Made by a program: the position numbers and the translations under genes. This document shows, piece by piece, positions 8,880 to 17,232 of a DNA stretch of 64,000 bases (positions within the stretch are counted from its first letter, which is position 1; every line of letters starts with the position of its first letter). Source of the DNA: Arachidicoccus rhizosphaerae (GTDB lineage Bacteria; Bacteroidota; Bacteroidia; Chitinophagales; Chitinophagaceae). Where the stretch lies: contig NZ_FNQY01000009.1 of NCBI RefSeq assembly GCF_900107765.1, positions 124,001-188,000 on the forward strand, given 5' to 3'. The notes under the pieces are model-generated. The model had not been told where the DNA came from. It was given only the letters and a program-made list of their open reading frames with translations, and did not search any database.

Positions 8880-11800
8880 ATGCCCATGGAAGAATTGAAA
8901 TTTGATGCCAAGACTGTAAGGTTATCCGGTACTAACTTAATTGAAGCAAGTGCCGGAACGGGCAAAACATATTCAATAGCCATTCTTGTGCTTAGGATAT
9001 TATTAGAAAAGACCGTTGATGAAAAAGATAAAGAAAGAAATATTTCGATTAAGGAAATATTGATGGTCACCTTTACAAAAGCTGCTGTGGCTGAACTTGA
9101 GGAACGTGTAAGGCAATTTGTAAGAAATGCTTATCGGGTAAGTCAAGGGTTAGGTTGTGAAGATCAAACAATTATGGATATTGTACAGTCTGCTATTCAT
9201 GTCCAGGGTAAATCTGAAGTAGATAGGAAATTGAAAGAGGCTGTTGAATTTTTGGATGAAACCTCTGTTTTAACTATTCATAGTTTTTGTCAGCAAATTC
9301 TGAGAGAGTTTGCTTTTGAGACCAGACAGTCATTTTCCGTAGAGCTGATTGCAGATTTATCTGATGTTTTCAGACAGCAGATAAATCAGTTCTGGCGTAG
9401 CCAAATAACGGTAATGCCAGTTGATATGTTGTCTTATTTTGGGAAAAAGCTTAGTCGCAAGAATTTGGGTGAAGTTGTTAATGATTTTTTTAATGGTAAA
9501 CCGATCTTGAATTACACGCAAGGGGAGCAATATATTTTAAATGATGCTTACTGGGAGATGTGCAGGTCTGAATCAGCACATTTGAATGGCCAAATAGACC
9601 TGTTAAAGCAGCAAATGCTGGACTTTTGTATAAACGAACACGCATTTTTATTAAATGCAGTTGATAAGAATACGCATAGCCGAAATGCATTTGCAGGTAT
9701 TATTAATAATCCCGAACTCTTTTTATCTGCATTTTTAAAAAAGTTAGATAATCCGCCCGGATATATAAAAAATAATTTTGGACAATTATTCGAATTAGCT
9801 GAATCTTTTAATAGACTGAGCCGTGAACGGGATGATATGGCCGAGCGGCAGTTATTATTTATCTATGCAGCTGCTATTTATGATATTGCCCCAGCAGTAA
9901 ATGCTTATAAAGAGAAGCATGGGCAGTTGTCCTTTGATGATTTAATTGATCAGTTACATAATAGACTCTATGTAGAACACAATGATGAATTGGTTGTGGC
10001 CATTCAAAAGAAATTTAAAGTTGTATTTATTGATGAGTTTCAGGATACTGACCGTAAACAATATGATATCTTTAATTCAGCATTTGGTCGAAATACAGTT
10101 GTGTTTTATATTGGAGATCCGAAGCAAAGTATTTATGCCTGGCGAAAGGCGGATATTGCGACCTATTTAATGGCTGCTTCACAGGTAGATAATAAATATG
10201 GAATGCATATTAATTACCGTTCCTCCGATGATTTTATTGATGCGATGAATAGTTTTTTTATGCCGCATCAAAATTTTGACACATTTTATTATCAAAATAG
10301 TCCTACAGGGATTTATTATCATCAGGTTAGCCCTCCGGCGGAAAATAAGAAGGCTAATTTGCTGTATAAAAATGACAGATTTCCTGTTATTAATATAGTG
10401 GAAGCAAATAATGCCAAATTAGTACAAGCTGCGTTAGTTGCTCAGGTGGCTGCTCTTTTGGCGGGAGATTATGAAATAGTGGAGGCTCATAGAAATGAAA
10501 ATGGAAATCGTGTTTTGAAAAGACGATCTGTGCGCCCAAATGATATTGGTATCCTGGTTAGGGCGAATAATGATGCTATACCGTTTAAAAATGATTTGGC
10601 TAAGTTAGGGATTCCTTCAGTAGTTATTGGTTTATCTAAAATTCTTGGGTCTGAAGAAGCCAAAAATGTTTTATATGTGCTTGAGGCCATTTTGAACCCG
10701 ACCAGAAATACAATCAACAGGGCCCTTCTGACTTCATTTACAGGGTTGAATCTGCATGAAATGATGAATCAGGATGAGGTAATGACCATAGGAAGGTTTA
10801 GTTCTTATAAATTGGAGTGGGAAAAAGACGGGGTTTATAAAGCCTTGTTTTCATTTATCGCGGATTATAAGGTGGAAACATATCTGACAGATTCTTTGAC
10901 CAGGGGTGGTGAACGCATTATTTCTAATTTATATCAAATTATTGAACTTCTATATAAACAGCAAATTTCCAAAAATTTGTCTGCAATTGAACTCATTGAC
11001 TGGTTAAGACGTGGGATAGAAAATCCAAGGGAAGATGGAGATGAGTATGAGCAGAGGGTCGAAAGTGATGACCTGTGTGTGACGATTATGACTATACATA
11101 AAAGTAAAGGCCTGCAATTTAATATTGTGCTTACAGATGCCCTGGATATGAATGTCAGCTTGGATAAGAAGCAATTTATTGAATTAAAAAATGAGTCTGG
11201 TGAAAATTTTATTTTGCCGATAAACATGGCGTTGGAAGAAAATAAGGCAGAATATACACAACAACAATTACAGGAGAATCGTAGAATGATTTATGTTTCC
11301 CTAACCAGAGCCGTTTACGGGTGTTTTATATATAGTTCAATCAGTGTAAACAAGAAGGCAACTTCGGCTATTCATGATTTTTTAACGGCATTTAAAGATA
11401 TGCTTCCTCCCGGAATTGACTTTACTGAGCCTTTAGCTATAAGTAAGGGTTTTCGATACAAAAGACAATCAGATGGTTTTGATAAAAGAGCAGTGCCTGC
11501 TAATAATGAGGTGTATTTTAATTTAATTGAAAACGATTGGCGTAAACTCAGCTATACCTATTTGGCGGCGTCCGGTTTTCATCATAATAAATTTGAGGGA
11601 TCAATTTTTGAAAATGAATATGATCAGTTTGTGTTTGAGGACTTAAAAAGGGGTAATATCACTGGTAATTTACTTCATGATATATTTGAACATATTAGTT
11701 TTGAACAACCTGCCTTTTGGTCTGAGGTTGTGGATAAAGCGGTCAATCGATATGCCCCACATGTTGCAGGACTTTATAAAAAGAACCTAATCCACTTACT

Positions 11801-12341
11801 TCAACATGTGTCCGAAGCCAGTATCATAACTGACCAGGGCTCATTTAGTTTACGAGAAATGGATGCTCATAGGAGGTTAAATGAATTTGAATTTGATTTT
11901 CCCGTAAGGTATTTTGAGAGGGAAGCGTTGTCGGGTTTTTTAGGAGAACGTGCGAGATTGCAAGTTGCAAGAGGGAGTGGCTGGGAAGGTATGATGAATG
12001 GTAAGATTGATATGTTTTTTGAATTCGGTGGTAAATATTATTTATTAGATTGGAAATCCACTTATTTAGGGAGCAGTTTGACAGATTATAATAAGGAAAG
12101 TCTTGATATTCAGATGTCCATGCATAATTATGATCTTCAATACTTAATTTACACGGTTGCAACGGTTAAGTATCTTGAGCAGCAATTGGTTGATTTTAAT
12201 TATGAACGTGATTTCGGTGGAGTACTATATTATTTTCTGCGTGGTATCAGGAAAGGTGAAACAACAGGTGTATTCTATACCAGGCCTGATAAAAAGTTGG
12301 TATATGAATTAATTAACCTATTTACGGGGGCTAATACCTAG
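8880..12341 (+). CDS. recB: Exodeoxyribonuclease V beta subunit RecB (3'-5' helicase and nuclease)
   Basis: RecB supplies the 3'-5' motor and the only nuclease of RecBCD. The product (1153 residues from this ATG; a second in-frame ATG two codons later is equally possible) has Walker A ASAGTGKTYS (Lys29), helicase motif II FIDEFQDTD (D385-E386), IHKSKGLQFNIV (motif V), and a C-terminal RecB-family nuclease. The nuclease motifs visible are GNLLHDIFE, D1044 in GKIDMFFE and D1057-W-K1059 in LLDWKST, so the metal-binding triad is intact. It is the last gene of the operon. AddAB would be the alternative, but the presence of RecC and RecD settles it. Confidence 0.95.
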   Translation: MPMEELKFDAKTVRLSGTNLIEASAGTGKTYSIAILVLRILLEKTVDEKDKERNISIKEILMVTFTKAAVAELEERVRQFVRNAYRVSQGLGCEDQTIMDIVQSAIHVQGKSEVDRKLKEAVEFLDETSVLTIHSFCQQILREFAFETRQSFSVELIADLSDVFRQQINQFWRSQITVMPVDMLSYFGKKLSRKNLGEVVNDFFNGKPILNYTQGEQYILNDAYWEMCRSESAHLNGQIDLLKQQMLDFCINEHAFLLNAVDKNTHSRNAFAGIINNPELFLSAFLKKLDNPPGYIKNNFGQLFELAESFNRLSRERDDMAERQLLFIYAAAIYDIAPAVNAYKEKHGQLSFDDLIDQLHNRLYVEHNDELVVAIQKKFKVVFIDEFQDTDRKQYDIFNSAFGRNTVVFYIGDPKQSIYAWRKADIATYLMAASQVDNKYGMHINYRSSDDFIDAMNSFFMPHQNFDTFYYQNSPTGIYYHQVSPPAENKKANLLYKNDRFPVINIVEANNAKLVQAALVAQVAALLAGDYEIVEAHRNENGNRVLKRRSVRPNDIGILVRANNDAIPFKNDLAKLGIPSVVIGLSKILGSEEAKNVLYVLEAILNPTRNTINRALLTSFTGLNLHEMMNQDEVMTIGRFSSYKLEWEKDGVYKALFSFIADYKVETYLTDSLTRGGERIISNLYQIIELLYKQQISKNLSAIELIDWLRRGIENPREDGDEYEQRVESDDLCVTIMTIHKSKGLQFNIVLTDALDMNVSLDKKQFIELKNESGENFILPINMALEENKAEYTQQQLQENRRMIYVSLTRAVYGCFIYSSISVNKKATSAIHDFLTAFKDMLPPGIDFTEPLAISKGFRYKRQSDGFDKRAVPANNEVYFNLIENDWRKLSYTYLAASGFHHNKFEGSIFENEYDQFVFEDLKRGNITGNLLHDIFEHISFEQPAFWSEVVDKAVNRYAPHVAGLYKKNLIHLLQHVSEASIITDQGSFSLREMDAHRRLNEFEFDFPVRYFEREALSGFLGERARLQVARGSGWEGMMNGKIDMFFEFGGKYYLLDWKSTYLGSSLTDYNKESLDIQMSMHNYDLQYLIYTVATVKYLEQQLVDFNYERDFGGVLYYFLRGIRKGETTGVFYTRPDKKLVYELINLFTGANT

Positions 12342-12907
12342 ATTCTTCAATATATTGTTCAACTGTTTTCGAACACTGGTACAATGGGTAGAAGTCGAAG
12401 ATCTTTTTGTGAAAATATTGCCGGGATTCTTTCGTTTTGCTTTAGCGTATTGAGTTTAAAAATAATGGAATATTATAATTTATTATTTGCAGGCAAAGGC
12501 ATCTTGATTGAGCATGATCAATACAATTAGGCTTAAAAAAATAAGCCCTGGTAGAAACCAGGGCCGCAACCAAAACTAACTGCTTATGAGAAATATAAAG
12601 TTCAGGTTTATAAGTGAATAAAACAAATTTATCTGTTTATAATAACAATTTGTTTAGTGTTGCCATGGTTATCATGAAATTAAGTTAAATTTTAGTAGTT
12701 TAGTTTGTTGGATTTTAGGCAGTTTACAAACAACCTGCTGAATGTTGTCCCGTTGATTATATTCATAATTAATAAGCGATTTTGCTGATGGTTTTGCCTC
12801 ATGTGTAGAACGGATTTCCCATTCCTATTGTTTGAACGACTTGTTTCTATTGATATTTTTTCTGGCAAATAATTTGAACTACTACTGAAGTACTAAAGCT
12901 TATAGTC
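12342..12907. other. 566-bp intergenic region with leader-like hairpin
   Basis: The region contains a hairpin plus short reading frame at 12545-12621 (separate entry). A 48-codon open frame at 12384-12530 has no recognisable motif and is probably chance. The stretch 12841-12907 before the DUF6496 gene contains TGGCAAATAATTTGA, which resembles a sigma-54 site but lacks the -12 GC. Confidence 0.4.
12545..12621 (+). promoter_or_regulatory. Leader-like hairpin followed by an 11-codon reading frame
   Basis: GCCCTGGT (12545-12552) and ACCAGGGC (12557-12564) form a perfect 8-bp stem with a 4-nt loop. It is followed by AACCAAAACTAACTGCTT and an ATG at 12586 opening an 11-codon frame (MRNIKFRFISE) that stops at 12621. 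From memory, hairpin plus this A/C-rich run plus ATGAG resembles 5' leaders of SusC/TonB-receptor genes in this phylum, yet no receptor follows. Read on the minus strand, the stem is followed by a T-rich run, so it may simply be a minus-strand terminator. Confidence 0.4.
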
Positions 12908-13096
12908 ATGGCAAAATATTCGCATAAAGCACAAGAAAAAGTTGAAAAATCAATGAAAGAAATGAAGGAGGGAAAATTGAAAAGTGGCAGTGGTAAGAAG
13001 GTGACTAATCCTAAACAGGCTGTTGCAATTGGCCTTTCTGAGGCGAGAAAGGAAGGCGCGAAGGTGCCGAAAAAGAAAAACAGTGAAAAGAAGTAA
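12908..13096 (+). CDS. DUF6496 small basic protein
   Basis: This 62-residue, lysine-rich protein contains KAQEKVEKSMKEMKEGKL followed by GKKVTNPKQAVAIGLSEARK and a C-terminal run of lysines. That is the full DUF6496 domain. The GKKVT..KQAVAIGLSEARK core is shared with many short soil-bacterium proteins, often found beside stress genes; the role is unknown. The strong positive charge would suit nucleic-acid binding, but that is inference. It heads a group of short genes (12908-13688). Confidence 0.85.
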   Translation: MAKYSHKAQEKVEKSMKEMKEGKLKSGSGKKVTNPKQAVAIGLSEARKEGAKVPKKKNSEKK

Positions 13097-13155
13097 TGGA
13101 ATGATTACTGATTTAATTTAGTAAACCCTATTTATAACCTAATATAAACACATTT

Positions 13156-13494
13156 ATGAAAACTGGAGATTTAACAACGCTTTCTTCCATAATGGATAAG
13201 CTGAGGGAAAAGAAACTAGATACAGAGTTCAAATGGTCAGAACAGGGATTTACAGCAGACAGAGGTAAGTTTTATCAGCCTGAGAATTTGACAATTATTC
13301 GTACGTATAGATTTGAGGGCGATTCAAATCCTGATGATTCTTCTATTTTATATGTGATTAAAGCAGAAGACGGGTTAATTGGTTATTGTTTAGATGCCTA
13401 TGGTGCTAATACGAATCAGGGACCGGAGTTTAATAATTTTATTAGAAATGTACCTGTAGAAGGAAGAGAAGATCAGATTGAATTTGATCTGTAA
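13156..13494 (+). CDS. Conserved small protein of the family often labelled 'phosphoribosylpyrophosphate synthetase'
   Basis: This 112-residue protein has a short N-terminal helix (LTTLSSIMDKLREKKLDTEFKW) and the signature YRFEGDSNPDD followed by ILYVIKAEDGLIGYCLDAYG. The pattern YRFEG.s.P.D...vYai....l.G...naYG marks a Bacteroidota family that databases often call a phosphoribosylpyrophosphate synthetase. The protein is far too short for that enzyme and lacks its PRPP-binding loop, so the name should not be trusted. Its function is unknown. It lies 59 bases after the DUF6496 gene and 38 bases before the lmo0937-like gene, probably in one transcript. Confidence 0.75.
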   Translation: MKTGDLTTLSSIMDKLREKKLDTEFKWSEQGFTADRGKFYQPENLTIIRTYRFEGDSNPDDSSILYVIKAEDGLIGYCLDAYGANTNQGPEFNNFIRNVPVEGREDQIEFDL

Positions 13495-13532
13495 TTGGAG
13501 TTCATTTTTATTTTACCATTAAAATTTTAGTT

Positions 13533-13688
13533 ATGTCTAATTTGTTATATATAATTGCTGTAATTCTTATTATAGGTTGGATTTTGGGATTTTTTGTATA
13601 CAGCGCAGGCGGTTTAATTCATATTTTACTCGTAATTGCCATTATTGCAATTTTGATTCGTGTAATAAGAGGAGGCAAGGCTGTATAG
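13533..13688 (+). CDS. lmo0937 family small membrane protein
   Basis: A 51-residue frame starts at ATG 13533 and ends at TAG 13686-13688. It reads MSNLLYIIAVILIIGWILGF, then a turn (VYSAGGLIH), a second hydrophobic segment (ILLVIAIIAILIRVI) and a basic end (RGGKAV). Two membrane helices joined by a G-rich hairpin with the WILGFF...GG.iHiLLviAii.il.r motif are the complete lmo0937 family, frequent beside general-stress genes. The function is unknown. A good terminator follows 43 bases later. Confidence 0.9.
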   Translation: MSNLLYIIAVILIIGWILGFFVYSAGGLIHILLVIAIIAILIRVIRGGKAV

Positions 13689-13731
13689 CTTAGGGTATTG
13701 TTTAAGTCTTAAATTATTCGGGTTATATATG

Positions 13732-13766
13732 GGGGTATTTATCATTTGATGGATACCCCTTTTTTG
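13732..13766 (+). terminator. Rho-independent terminator of the small stress-gene group
   Basis: GGGGTAT (13732-13738) pairs with ATACCCC (13753-13759), followed directly by seven T residues. Confidence 0.85.
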
Positions 13767-13778
13767 ATGGCAGTTCGT

Positions 13779-14012
13779 TTAATATTTGCAGCAACTTTTC
13801 TTGTCGTTTTTACTTAGGCAAAATAATGTTACGGGGATAGCCATCAGTGCTAATAAGGCTGCCAGTTCCCCTTTTTTAAGCATTTTAATAGCTAAGGCGC
13901 TACATAGGGTTGCTGTGCCAAGGCTTAACAGAGTATTTGTAGGAATTTTGTTAACCTGGTTAGTTTCTTTTTTGCCATTTGAATCCTGATTTGAATGTTT
14001 GGTATGTTTCAT
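13779..14012 (-). CDS. Small putative membrane protein
   Basis: The 77-residue product has a polar N-terminal third (about 25 residues), then two hydrophobic stretches (TLLSLGTATLCSALAIKML and LAALLALMAIPVTLFCL) split by KKGE, and a short cationic tail ending in SCCKY. This is a plausible two-helix inner-membrane protein. A plus-strand frame over the same bases looks like its shadow. I do not recognise a family with certainty. Its stop lies just beyond the plus-strand terminator, so the arrangement is convergent. Confidence 0.55.
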   Translation of the reverse strand: MKHTKHSNQDSNGKKETNQVNKIPTNTLLSLGTATLCSALAIKMLKKGELAALLALMAIPVTLFCLSKNDKKSCCKY

Positions 14013-14159
14013 ATTAGAAGAATTATATGGTTTTCAATATGGACAATTCATTCAAAAATTGTTCCATAGGCTATTGTTGTCTTTGGTGAAAGTTAAGATT
14101 GGGTTTTCTTTTGGGTCTGGCATAGCTATTGGTCTTTTAATTTAAAAAATATATTGACT

Positions 14160-14579
14160 ATGACCAGGAAGGATAATAAAATTGCCGATACTGATCCCGT
14201 AAACTTGGATAGTAACGCGGATCAAAAATATGCTGAATCAATGCAGCAAAAAACTGAATTGATCAATCAGAAAGTTGATTCAGAGGATGCACAAAATCCT
14301 GAATTTTTAAATGCTGATGATGGTGCAAGTTCAGTAGATGAGGAGCAGGTCGTCAATCAGGATAATGTGAGTGAAGAAGAAATTAAGGATTTATATAATG
14401 CGGCCAATCGTATGCCAGGGAAAGATGATTTGTTGGATCAGGAATTTCTGGATGATCAGGACGATGATGGTTCGCCACTTAACGAGGAGGATGATTTTTT
14501 GGGTGAAGATTTGGATATAGATCAGGATGAAGCGGATTCTAATATTTATGATGATAATGAAAAAAATTCCGTTCCTTGA
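14160..14579 (+). CDS. Highly acidic, probably disordered protein
   Basis: The ATG at 14160 is preferred over a TTG two codons earlier. The 139-residue product is dominated by Asp, Glu, Asn and Gln (DDQDDDGSPLNEEDDFLGED), with one short predicted helix around EEEIKDLYNAANRMPGKDDLLDQEF. No domain was recognised, though short acidic proteins of this kind occur among Bacteroidota stress genes. Its stop codon TGA overlaps the next gene's ATG by one base, so the two are translationally coupled. Confidence 0.75.
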   Translation: MTRKDNKIADTDPVNLDSNADQKYAESMQQKTELINQKVDSEDAQNPEFLNADDGASSVDEEQVVNQDNVSEEEIKDLYNAANRMPGKDDLLDQEFLDDQDDDGSPLNEEDDFLGEDLDIDQDEADSNIYDDNEKNSVP

Positions 14580-15010
14580 TGGAAAAGAATACTGAAAATA
14601 TAGTTAGAGAACTTATTGCATTAAATATGGAACGGATGTATCTGTATCAAAATGCAAAAGAGCTGGTAAATGCGACGGAAATGAGGCAGTATTTAGCAGG
14701 CATTGCGGCTCAAAGTGAAGGCTATGTGATGGAATTAGAATATATTATAAGAATGTACGAAGGTTCCATTGGCCGGGCTGCAAGCCATAAAATGGGAAAC
14801 GCTCCGTTTGGTAATGCTCGGCAGGAAAAACAAAGTGAGCATTCTATTTTGCTCCAACTGTTTAATAATGAGAAAAAAGCAATGGAAACTTATGATTCAT
14901 TATTGGCTAATGGGTCTGAATTAGATAATAATTTATTTGAACGAATAAGAACTCAGCAGTCGGAATTAAGGGAGTGTCGATTGAAGCTGGAAAAACTGAT
15001 AGGCGGCTGA
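14579..15010 (+). CDS. Four-helix-bundle (DUF2383/PA2169-like) protein
   Basis: The start is ATG 14579, overlapping the upstream stop by one base. The 143-residue product is nearly all helical: NIVRELIALNMERMYLYQNAKEL, MRQYLAGIAAQSEGYVMELEYIIRMY, then a linker rich in G/A/N and two helices ending in LRECRLKLEKLIGG. Spacing of Glu/Gln/His resembles ferritin-like DUF2383 proteins, in which a bundle of helices may bind metal or lipid; identity here is weak. Coupling to the acidic protein suggests they act together. The function is unknown. Confidence 0.6.
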   Translation: MEKNTENIVRELIALNMERMYLYQNAKELVNATEMRQYLAGIAAQSEGYVMELEYIIRMYEGSIGRAASHKMGNAPFGNARQEKQSEHSILLQLFNNEKKAMETYDSLLANGSELDNNLFERIRTQQSELRECRLKLEKLIGG

Positions 15011-15066
15011 ATTGATCTCATAGACCTGTTTTGAGGGAGAGATATTCCCCAAAATGAGATGAAATT
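15011..15066 (+). terminator. Structured hairpin after the 14160-15010 operon
   Basis: ATCTCAT (15015-15021) pairs with ATGAGAT (15054-15060). An inner stem TTTTG/CAAAA and GGGA/TCCC with one bulged A sits inside it. It begins directly after the stop codon. No strong T tract follows, so it may be a processing or stability hairpin instead of a classical terminator. Confidence 0.45.
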
Positions 15067-15282
15067 ACCCATATATGGTTTAACAAATGTATATATGTAA
15101 AACTTTCTTTATTATTTAAATATGGAATAATTATTGCTTTTTAGGGGTAAAACAAAGCTTCTGTAAAACACCAATGGGGGATTTAAAATTGTTTATTCCT
15201 GGAATTGGTTTACTTATGAAGCGTTATAAAAGGGACCAACGAGATTCTTGTTTTTAGTCAATCATCTTAAACTCAGTAACCT

Positions 15283-16773
15283 ATGTTGCGTAAAATCTTA
15301 ATTTTGGATAAGGATTTGGCCATGTGTCAGAAATTCAGTAGTTTCTTGAGAAGTAATGGATTTGTTGCAGCTAGCACCAGTTGCAACAAGGAAGCGTTAC
15401 AGTTGATTAAGGCTTCCGATTTTGATTTAATTCTTTGTGATAGTGAGCTGAAAAATACTTACCCAGTTGATTTTTTATTGAAAATTAAAAAATTAAAACC
15501 TGGTATTCCCATTATTAGTATAAGCGATTCAAATAATGTTCAAACGGCTGTTGAATTGATGAAAAGTGGTGCCTTCTATTTTATGCTGAAACCTATTAAT
15601 CCGGAAAGGTTATTAGATGTTGTTGAATCTGCATTAAAGGATAGGTACACAACAAATAAAGATCAAAATGCAGCTTCTAATGATTTAAGTAATCAGGTAA
15701 ATAGCCAGTCGCGAGTAAATACTGAATGTGATAAATTAGCTACTCAGGGCTATCCTTATATAACCGGGGTCAGCGAGGTAAGTAAAAAATTGTATAAATC
15801 CATTGATTTGGTAGCGCCCACTAACTATACTGTTATTATTCATGGAGAAACTGGTACTGGTAAAGAATCTGTTGCAAGAATGATTCATGAAAAGAGTAAA
15901 AGGAAGGATGGGCCGTTTTTAGCGGTCGATTGTGGAAGTCTTTCAAAAGAACTGGCAGCCAGTGAATTGTTCGGACATGAGAAAGGAGCTTTTACCGGTG
16001 CTCTTCAAACGCGTGAAGGAGCCTTTGCCTTAGCGCATGGTGGAACCTTATTTTTGGATGAGATCGGTAACCTGTCTTACGGCGTACAACTCTTTTTGCT
16101 TAGGGCAATTCAGGAACGGGTTGTTCGTAAAGTAGGGAGTACACTGGAGAAGCCGGTGGATGTGAGATTGATTGTTGCTTCAAATGAGGATTTATCCAAT
16201 GCTGTAGTTCAACGGAAATTTAGGGAGGATCTTTATCATCGATTGAATGAATTTTCTATCACAGTGCCAGCACTAAGAGATAGAAGAGTTGATTTACCCA
16301 TGTTTGTTGAAAGTTTTGTAACACATGCCAGCCGACGTCTGGATAAAAATATTCTTCCCCCTGTAAAATCAGCCATGGAGATTTTGGAAACTTATAGCTG
16401 GCCGGGAAATATCAGAGAATTGCTTAATACCATAAAAAAAGCCTGTCTTTTTACACCGAATGGAATGGCTATAACAGAACAATATTTACCTGATGAGATA
16501 AAAATGTCTGATCAGTTTTTGCAGGCAATTGATTTTAACGCCGGTGTTAATACAGATAGCCGAAGTGAGGAATTGAAATTAATGGAGATGCCCCGCGGGT
16601 CAGATATGTACCCGAAGGAAGATAAAACGCTAAAAGACATAGCCTCCAGTGCTGAGCTTAATAAAATTATGCATACGTTGCGGAGTGTTAAATTTAACAA
16701 GAGCAAGGCCGCTGAAATATTAAATATAGATAGAAAGACGCTTTATAATAAATTGAAAAAGATTAATGTCTAA
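15283..16773 (+). CDS. Sigma-54-dependent NtrC-family response regulator
   Basis: The 496-residue activator has three parts. A receiver (residues about 4-120) carries phosphoacceptor Asp53 and Lys in MLKPIN; the usual acidic triplet is altered to LDKD. A central AAA+ domain has Walker A GETGTGKES (Lys194), the sigma-54 contact loop GAFTGA (235-240) and GGTLFLDEIGNL. A C-terminal Fis-type helix-turn-helix ends in KSKAAEILNIDRKTLYNKL. Proteins of this class bind upstream enhancers and use ATP to open sigma-54 promoters. A second, closely similar activator is encoded at 24561; a cognate kinase is not adjacent. The trehalose genes with a sigma-54-like promoter lie nearby. Confidence 0.93.
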   Translation: MLRKILILDKDLAMCQKFSSFLRSNGFVAASTSCNKEALQLIKASDFDLILCDSELKNTYPVDFLLKIKKLKPGIPIISISDSNNVQTAVELMKSGAFYFMLKPINPERLLDVVESALKDRYTTNKDQNAASNDLSNQVNSQSRVNTECDKLATQGYPYITGVSEVSKKLYKSIDLVAPTNYTVIIHGETGTGKESVARMIHEKSKRKDGPFLAVDCGSLSKELAASELFGHEKGAFTGALQTREGAFALAHGGTLFLDEIGNLSYGVQLFLLRAIQERVVRKVGSTLEKPVDVRLIVASNEDLSNAVVQRKFREDLYHRLNEFSITVPALRDRRVDLPMFVESFVTHASRRLDKNILPPVKSAMEILETYSWPGNIRELLNTIKKACLFTPNGMAITEQYLPDEIKMSDQFLQAIDFNAGVNTDSRSEELKLMEMPRGSDMYPKEDKTLKDIASSAELNKIMHTLRSVKFNKSKAAEILNIDRKTLYNKLKKINV

Positions 16774-17232
16774 AAGGTTTTGATAGTATAAATATAATCT
16801 TGGTGTTAAACAACAGTAAGGCAAATTGGCATTAGTGATTTAAATATGGTAAAGCCAATTCAGGCAAGATGCTTGTGGTATTTAAATTTATAAATTAAAT
16901 ATCATGACAGTATCACCTGATGAAAACACCAGTGGCAATTGTGCTGATTTAAATACTAAATACAAGCTTTAAAAACGCTTTATTTAAGCTTAAACAAAGC
17001 GATGTGTCATATTTAAGTGATGCTGTCTATTTTTCGGAAACGAGGTTCAGAATCCATCTGTTTTGCTGAAAACAAAAATAGCATCGGATAATCAGATGAA
17101 ATCCTTAATCTCTGACATTCCTATTAATGCAGATAATGAGCCTATTGAAGACAGTATTTTCATAAGGAATGTGCAATGAACTATTTTACCAACCCGTTGT
17201 TGTGTTTAAATTATCGAAGCTAAATATTAATT
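16774..17232. other. 459-bp region between the NtrC gene and GH15, possible gene relic
   Basis: No intact gene was seen. From ATG 16904 a frame runs 22 codons to a stop. An overlapping frame then runs over about 16965-17040, and the original frame reopens and runs to TGA 17177-17179. ATG and last stop are 92 codons apart in the same frame, as expected for a small gene broken by two compensating indels. No homology was recognised, so chance is possible. Confidence 0.3.

Noticed and set aside
12860-12880. TGGCAAATAATTTGA as a sigma-54 site before the DUF6496 gene
   Set aside because: GG-N10-GA, missing the essential -12 C.
13786-13989. Plus-strand frame opposite the small membrane protein
   Set aside because: No initiation signal and lies just past the terminator at 13732-13766; the minus-strand product looks more like a protein.
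14118-14133. TGGCATAGCTATTGGT as a sigma-54 site before the acidic protein
   Set aside because: The -12 element is GG in place of GC.
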